A stretch of DNA of 64,000 bases from Limosilactobacillus panis DSM 6035 (GTDB taxonomy: Bacteria > Bacillota > Bacilli > Lactobacillales > Lactobacillaceae): contig NZ_AZGM01000016.1 of assembly GCF_001435935.1 (NCBI RefSeq), positions 1-64,000 on the forward strand, read 5' to 3'. Below are positions 61,203 to 64,000 of the stretch, one piece after another; the first letter of the stretch is position 1, and every line of letters starts with the position of its first letter. The position numbers were made by a program, and so were the translations under genes. The notes beneath the pieces are model-generated. The model made no database searches. It had not been told where the DNA came from and saw nothing but the letters and a program-made list of their open reading frames with translations.

Positions 61203-62281
61203 TAGTCCCCCACAATGATTAGTTCTGTCGGTGCCGTGGTTAGGACGACCGGCCCACCATGGGTAACAATAACATCGTCTTCAATTCGAACCCCACCGAT
61301 TTCCGGAACATAGATTCCTGGTTCGACCGTAATTACCTCATTGTTAGCAAATTTTACGTGGGGAGTTCCCGGGCCGTAACTAACCGGTAACTCGTGGACA
61401 TTCAGGCCAATCCCGTGTCCCATTCCATGATTAAATTCATCATCGTAGCCCGCTTCGGCAATCAGCTGACGCCCAAAATGGTCGAGTTTGTCCCCCCGCA
61501 TGCCAACTTTGACGTGGTCAATGACGTTTCGGCGGGCCGTATTAACGATCTGGTAGATGTCTTTAAGTTCCGGATCAATCGAACCCACCGCAAAGGTTCG
61601 TGTCATGTCAGCGGTGTAGCCCCCGACAAAGTAGCCGAAGTCGAGGGTTACCGCATCGCCGTCCTCAATCAATTTATCACTTGCAGTCGCATGCGGTTGG
61701 GCAGCGTTGGCACCACTGGCCACAATGGTGGAAAAAGACGGACCACTAGCCCCGTGTTCCTTCATCCAGAAGTCCAACAAGTTAGCAAGGTTCCGTTCGC
61801 TGACGCCCGGATGAACTTGGGACAGGAGGTAGCGGTAACCGGCAGCGTGCAAGTCCGCCGCCTTCTTCAACAGGGCGAGCTCTTGACTGTCCTTTATCTG
61901 CCGCATCTTTTCGACTAGGTTAGAGAACGGCACCAGGTCAGCAATCATCGTATCGTCCAGCAGGTCATAAAGCTGGTAGGAGACCGTGTCTTCATAGCCC
62001 AGAACTTCGACCTGGAGGGCCTGACAGATGCGGTTAAGATCAGCATAGTAGTCCTGACTAATGGTCGCTACAACCTCTTCACTGGCAAATTCCTCTAAGG
62101 CCAGGTGGTAACGCTCATCCGACACAATGATTGCCCGGTCGGGAGTGATTAGCAAAAAGCCGTCGTCCTGAAGGAGGTTGAAGCCGGTTAAGTAGTAAAT
62201 GTTTTGTTGGTTAGTTACCAGGAAGGCATCGATATACAGCTTCGCCAGGCGTTGCTGAATACGGTTGATTCGACTGCCCAT
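61202..62281 (-). CDS. pepP: M24 family Xaa-Pro aminopeptidase/dipeptidase
   Basis: A 359-aa cytoplasmic metallopeptidase cutting X-Pro bonds. The N-terminal creatinase-like domain (Y-Y-L-T-G-F-N) is followed by the pita-bread domain with metal ligands in L-D-F-G-Y-F-V-G-G-Y-T-A-D-M-T-R, G-M-G-H-G-I-G-L-N-V-H-E-L-P, T-V-E-P-G-I-Y and V-R-I-E-D-D. Context next to yqhY fits the aminopeptidase P-like YqhT of Bacillus; PepQ-type prolidase remains possible. Confidence 0.93.
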   Translation of the reverse strand: MGSRINRIQQRLAKLYIDAFLVTNQQNIYYLTGFNLLQDDGFLLITPDRAIIVSDERYHLALEEFASEEVVATISQDYYADLNRICQALQVEVLGYEDTVSYQLYDLLDDTMIADLVPFSNLVEKMRQIKDSQELALLKKAADLHAAGYRYLLSQVHPGVSERNLANLLDFWMKEHGASGPSFSTIVASGANAAQPHATASDKLIEDGDAVTLDFGYFVGGYTADMTRTFAVGSIDPELKDIYQIVNTARRNVIDHVKVGMRGDKLDHFGRQLIAEAGYDDEFNHGMGHGIGLNVHELPVSYGPGTPHVKFANNEVITVEPGIYVPEIGGVRIEDDVIVTHGGPVVLTTAPTELIIVGD

Positions 62282-62307
62282 TATGTATTCCCCCTATAAA
62301 ATAGATA

Positions 62308-62346
62308 GAAAAAAGGACCATCCACATCACTGTGGTAGTCCTTTTC
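62308..62346 (-). terminator. Terminator after rpmA
   Basis: On the minus strand AAAAGGACTACCACA pairs with TGTGGATGGTCCTTTTTT, ending the rplU-prp-rpmA transcript. Confidence 0.85.
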
Positions 62347-62355
62347 GTAATATAT

Positions 62356-62637
62356 TTATTCAGCAACCGGGTAAACAGATACCTTTCGCTTGCTGCGGCC
62401 CATGCGTTCAAACTTAACAACACCGGCTACCTTTGCGTATAGGGTATCGTCACCACCACGGCATACGTTTTCACCTGGGTTGATGTGGGTACCACGTTGA
62501 CGGTAGATGATTGCACCAGCAGTTACCATGGAACCATCAGCAGCCTTGGTACCAAGACGACGACCAGCTGAGTTCCGACCGTTGGCAGTGGAACCGCCCC
62601 CTTTGTGGTGGGAGAAGAATTGCAAATTCATAATCAT
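62356..62637 (-). CDS. rpmA: 50S ribosomal protein L27 with a cleavable N-terminal extension
   Basis: A 93-aa L27. The first nine residues, M-I-M-N-L-Q-F-F-S, form the Bacillota-specific extension cleaved after F-F by Prp, leaving the mature start near the peptidyl-transferase centre (H-H-K-G-G-G-S). Then [13 protein letters not shown] follows. It is the third gene of the rplU-prp-rpmA operon. Confidence 0.97.
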   Translation of the reverse strand: MIMNLQFFSHHKGGGSTANGRNSAGRRLGTKAADGSMVTAGAIIYRQRGTHINPGENVCRGGDDTLYAKVAGVVKFERMGRSKRKVSVYPVAE

Positions 62638-62662
62638 AGTTGTTCACCTCCAGCAATGAACT

Positions 62663-62986
62663 TTAATTTAACATTTTAACTTTAATGTTATCTGGGTAAC
62701 TCTCTTGGATGTCTAACAAGCCATTCAAAAGGGTATTCAGGAGAAGCTGACTATCGTGGTCAGCCCCCAATTGTGAGACTCTTAAGAGGCCCCCGTTTTG
62801 ATTATCACTTTCAACCTGTGGTGCAACCTTCACGAGTTTTTCAAGGCCGTTCACAGTTGAAATTGCCAGTGCCGAAACCGCCGCACAGACAATGTCTTGT
62901 CCGTACGGTCCCGCATCAGCGTGGCCGGTAATCAGAAATGTGGTGATCCGCCGATTCGAATCTAACGTAAAGTGCGCCCGAATCAT
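62663..62986 (-). CDS. prp: Ribosomal-processing cysteine protease Prp
   Basis: Cleaves the N-terminal extension of L27. The 107-aa protein keeps the catalytic His22 in I-T-G-H-A-D-A-G and Cys34 in D-I-V-C-A-A-V-S-A-L. It lies between rplU and rpmA, 16 nt after rplU, as expected. GGGGGTG precedes ATG. Confidence 0.96.
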   Translation of the reverse strand: MIRAHFTLDSNRRITTFLITGHADAGPYGQDIVCAAVSALAISTVNGLEKLVKVAPQVESDNQNGGLLRVSQLGADHDSQLLLNTLLNGLLDIQESYPDNIKVKMLN

Positions 62987-63001
62987 TGCTTCACCCCCGC
63001 A

Positions 63002-63310
63002 TTAAGCGTTGATCTTATCGATCGTAACCTTAGTGTATGGTTGACGGTGACCTTGCTTAGTGTGGGTGTGCTTCTTAGGCTTGTACTTGAAGGCAACAAC
63101 CCTCTTCTCCTTGCCTTGCTTTTCAACAGTACCTTTAACAGCGGCACCATCAACAAATGGTGTCCCAATCTTGGTATCTTCGCCGCCGACTAAGACTACC
63201 TTATCAAAGGTAACCTTGTCACCTTGCTTTGCGTCAAGCTTTTCAACGAAGATGGTCTTACCTTCTTCAACCTTGTATTGCTTGCCGCCAGTAACGATAA
63301 TTGCGTACAT
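63002..63310 (-). CDS. rplU: 50S ribosomal protein L21
   Basis: A 102-aa L21 that starts [14 protein letters not shown] and ends with the [16 protein letters not shown] segment. The open frame runs a little further upstream, but ATG at 63310 has AAGGAGG eight bases before it. First gene of its operon, with a strong promoter and a long leader. Confidence 0.98.
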   Translation of the reverse strand: MYAIIVTGGKQYKVEEGKTIFVEKLDAKQGDKVTFDKVVLVGGEDTKIGTPFVDGAAVKGTVEKQGKEKRVVAFKYKPKKHTHTKQGHRQPYTKVTIDKINA

Positions 63311-63407
63311 TTTGTGCACCTCCTTAATATCTAAGACTCGCCGAATCAAGCAGCAGTGCTTTGAACTTGATAGCGTGCGGTTGTAGTTGTTGGTTCACAA
63401 ATACAAC
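63311..63407 (-). ncRNA. rplU 5' leader (L21-leader candidate)
   Basis: Between the promoter and the rplU start is a leader of about 97 nt with complementary runs (for instance CAAGTTCAAAGCA and TGCTGCTTGATTC). Autoregulatory L21 leaders are known before rplU in Bacillota; this stretch is in the right place, but I assign it by position and folding potential only. Confidence 0.5.
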
Positions 63408-63413
63408 GTAAGT

Positions 63414-63442
63414 ATCATAGCAAATTTAACCTTGTTCGTCAA
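63414..63442 (-). promoter_or_regulatory. rplU operon promoter
   Basis: On the minus strand TTGACG (63442-63437) and TATGAT (63419-63414) are spaced by 17 bp, near consensus, consistent with strong ribosomal protein expression. Confidence 0.75.
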
Positions 63443-63455
63443 TATAAAAGGCCAA

Positions 63456-63506
63456 AAATCACCCCCGGCATTCACTCAAATCGAACACCGGGGTTGATCT
63501 GTTGAC
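63456..63506 (-). terminator. Terminator after the TetR-type gene
   Basis: On the minus strand AACCCCGG pairs with CCGGGGGT around a long loop and ATTTTTGG follows, between the regulator gene and the rplU promoter. Confidence 0.65.
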
Positions 63507-63531
63507 GAACGGTAATTCGTCTATATAGTGG

Positions 63532-64000
63532 TTAAATATTTTCCAAAGCAGAAGTCTTTTCGCCGATAAAGAAGTCCGCAATGGTCATATGTTGCCCACT
63601 AAATTGATTGAGCATCTTCTCCACACTGCTCGTCATGTAACGAGCGGTATAAATCATCCCGTCTTTTAACCAGTGACGGATTAGTCCAAGAAGGGCTGAA
63701 TTAATGAAGGAAATTTGCAATTCAAGAGGAACCGTCAGCTGTTTTTGATCATCATTAACACTATTGTAGTAATTCTTCATACAGTTCGCCAAGCGATCAT
63801 ACATTTGCTCGTAAAAGAAATCTGTCTTTTCATTATTTAAAAGAACATCAAAAACATCGGCGTTGCTTTCGATGTAGTGAAAAGCCTTGCTTACGGAAAA
63901 TACCTGCACCGTTCGCTTCGTTGACAAACTAAATTCATCACTATCTACCATTACCTCATCAAAGAAATCATCAAGAATTTTCCGGATTGCTGACCGAATA
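63532..64000 (-). CDS. TetR/AcrR-type regulator, C-terminal part (runs off the window)
   Basis: Only the last 155 codons or so are in the window; the frame stays open to base 64000, so the N-terminal helix-turn-helix is outside. What is visible fits the TetR ligand-binding domain, especially the TetR_C_8 type: an amphipathic helix (SKAFHYIESNADVFDVLL), F-F-Y-E-Q-M-Y-D-R-L, and the I-S-F-I-N-S-A-L-L-G-L-I-R-H-W-L segment. An ATG at 63951 is internal. Ligand and targets are unknown. Confidence 0.65.
   Translation of the reverse strand, partial: IRSAIRKILDDFFDEVMVDSDEFSLSTKRTVQVFSVSKAFHYIESNADVFDVLLNNEKTDFFYEQMYDRLANCMKNYYNSVNDDQKQLTVPLELQISFINSALLGLIRHWLKDGMIYTARYMTSSVEKMLNQFSGQHMTIADFFIGEKTSALENI

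Noticed and set aside
1-64000. tRNA or rRNA genes
   Set aside because: No cloverleaf with the GTTCRANYC T-arm and no rRNA-like sequence was recognised by reading; a covariance search was not possible.

Overview
The window reads as a chromosomal stretch from a Gram-positive, low-oxygen-lifestyle lactobacillus, most like the Limosilactobacillus group. The reasons are the conserved Bacillota gene order (rplU-prp-rpmA, smc-ftsY-ylxM-ffh-rpsP-khpA-rimM-trmD), an L27 with the cleavable N-terminal extension, a zinc-free S14, TagE/TarM-like glycosyltransferases, a choloylglycine-hydrolase-family protein, a C69 dipeptidase, and moderately GC-rich genes with C/G-ending codons. The species call is inference; no rRNA is present. 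I saw no tRNA, CRISPR array, prophage or insertion-sequence transposase.

Region 1 (1-22.5 kb) is accessory. It holds an HxlR-type regulator, a divergent ComK-like/sigma-factor pair that looks like a competence regulatory locus, a bile-salt-hydrolase/penicillin-acylase family enzyme, an Old-Yellow-Enzyme-type gene broken by two in-frame stop codons, glycerol kinase, a tautomerase, a CPA2-type cation/proton antiporter, a C69 dipeptidase, and a zero-gap pair of TagE-like glycosyltransferases. It also holds an ahpC plus flavin-reductase peroxide operon with two PerR-like palindromes around its promoter, zinc-independent S14, a metallophosphoesterase, two MFS exporters, a transaldolase-fold protein lacking its Schiff-base lysine, a 158-bp nested inverted repeat, and a TMEM175-type channel.

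Region 2 (22.6-63.3 kb) is the housekeeping block, transcribed almost entirely from the minus strand. From its upstream end it runs: rplU-prp-rpmA; an M24 peptidase and a 2H phosphoesterase-like gene; yqhY and a nusB interrupted by an amber codon; folD-xseA-xseB-ispA-tlyA-argR-recN; gmk-rpoZ-coaBC-priA-fmt-rsmB-stp-prkC-rsgA-rpe; thiN; rpmB; yloU-fakA; recG; plsX-acpP; rnc-smc-ftsY-ylxM-ffh; rpsP-khpA; rimM-trmD with an amino-acid permease; and rplS. The one plus-strand gene in this block is a YolD-like small protein at 52.6 kb, preceded by two LexA-type boxes. A TetR-type regulator runs off the right edge.

How they fit together: the block couples translation (ribosomal proteins, SRP, Fmt, RsmB, TrmD, RimM), lipid and envelope precursors (PlsX, ACP, FakA, IspA), replication and repair (PriA, RecG, RecN, Smc, XseAB) and cell-wall sensing (PrkC/Stp). 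The accessory part handles peroxide stress, efflux, host-derived amides and wall glycosylation. The most notable observations are three C-to-T-type nonsense codons in otherwise intact frames (one in nusB), the LexA-controlled YolD-like gene, the reversed domain order of the AhpF-like protein with its paired PerR boxes, the competence regulator pair, and the lysine-less transaldolase-like protein. None of these by itself demonstrates a new system; they are candidates to check.
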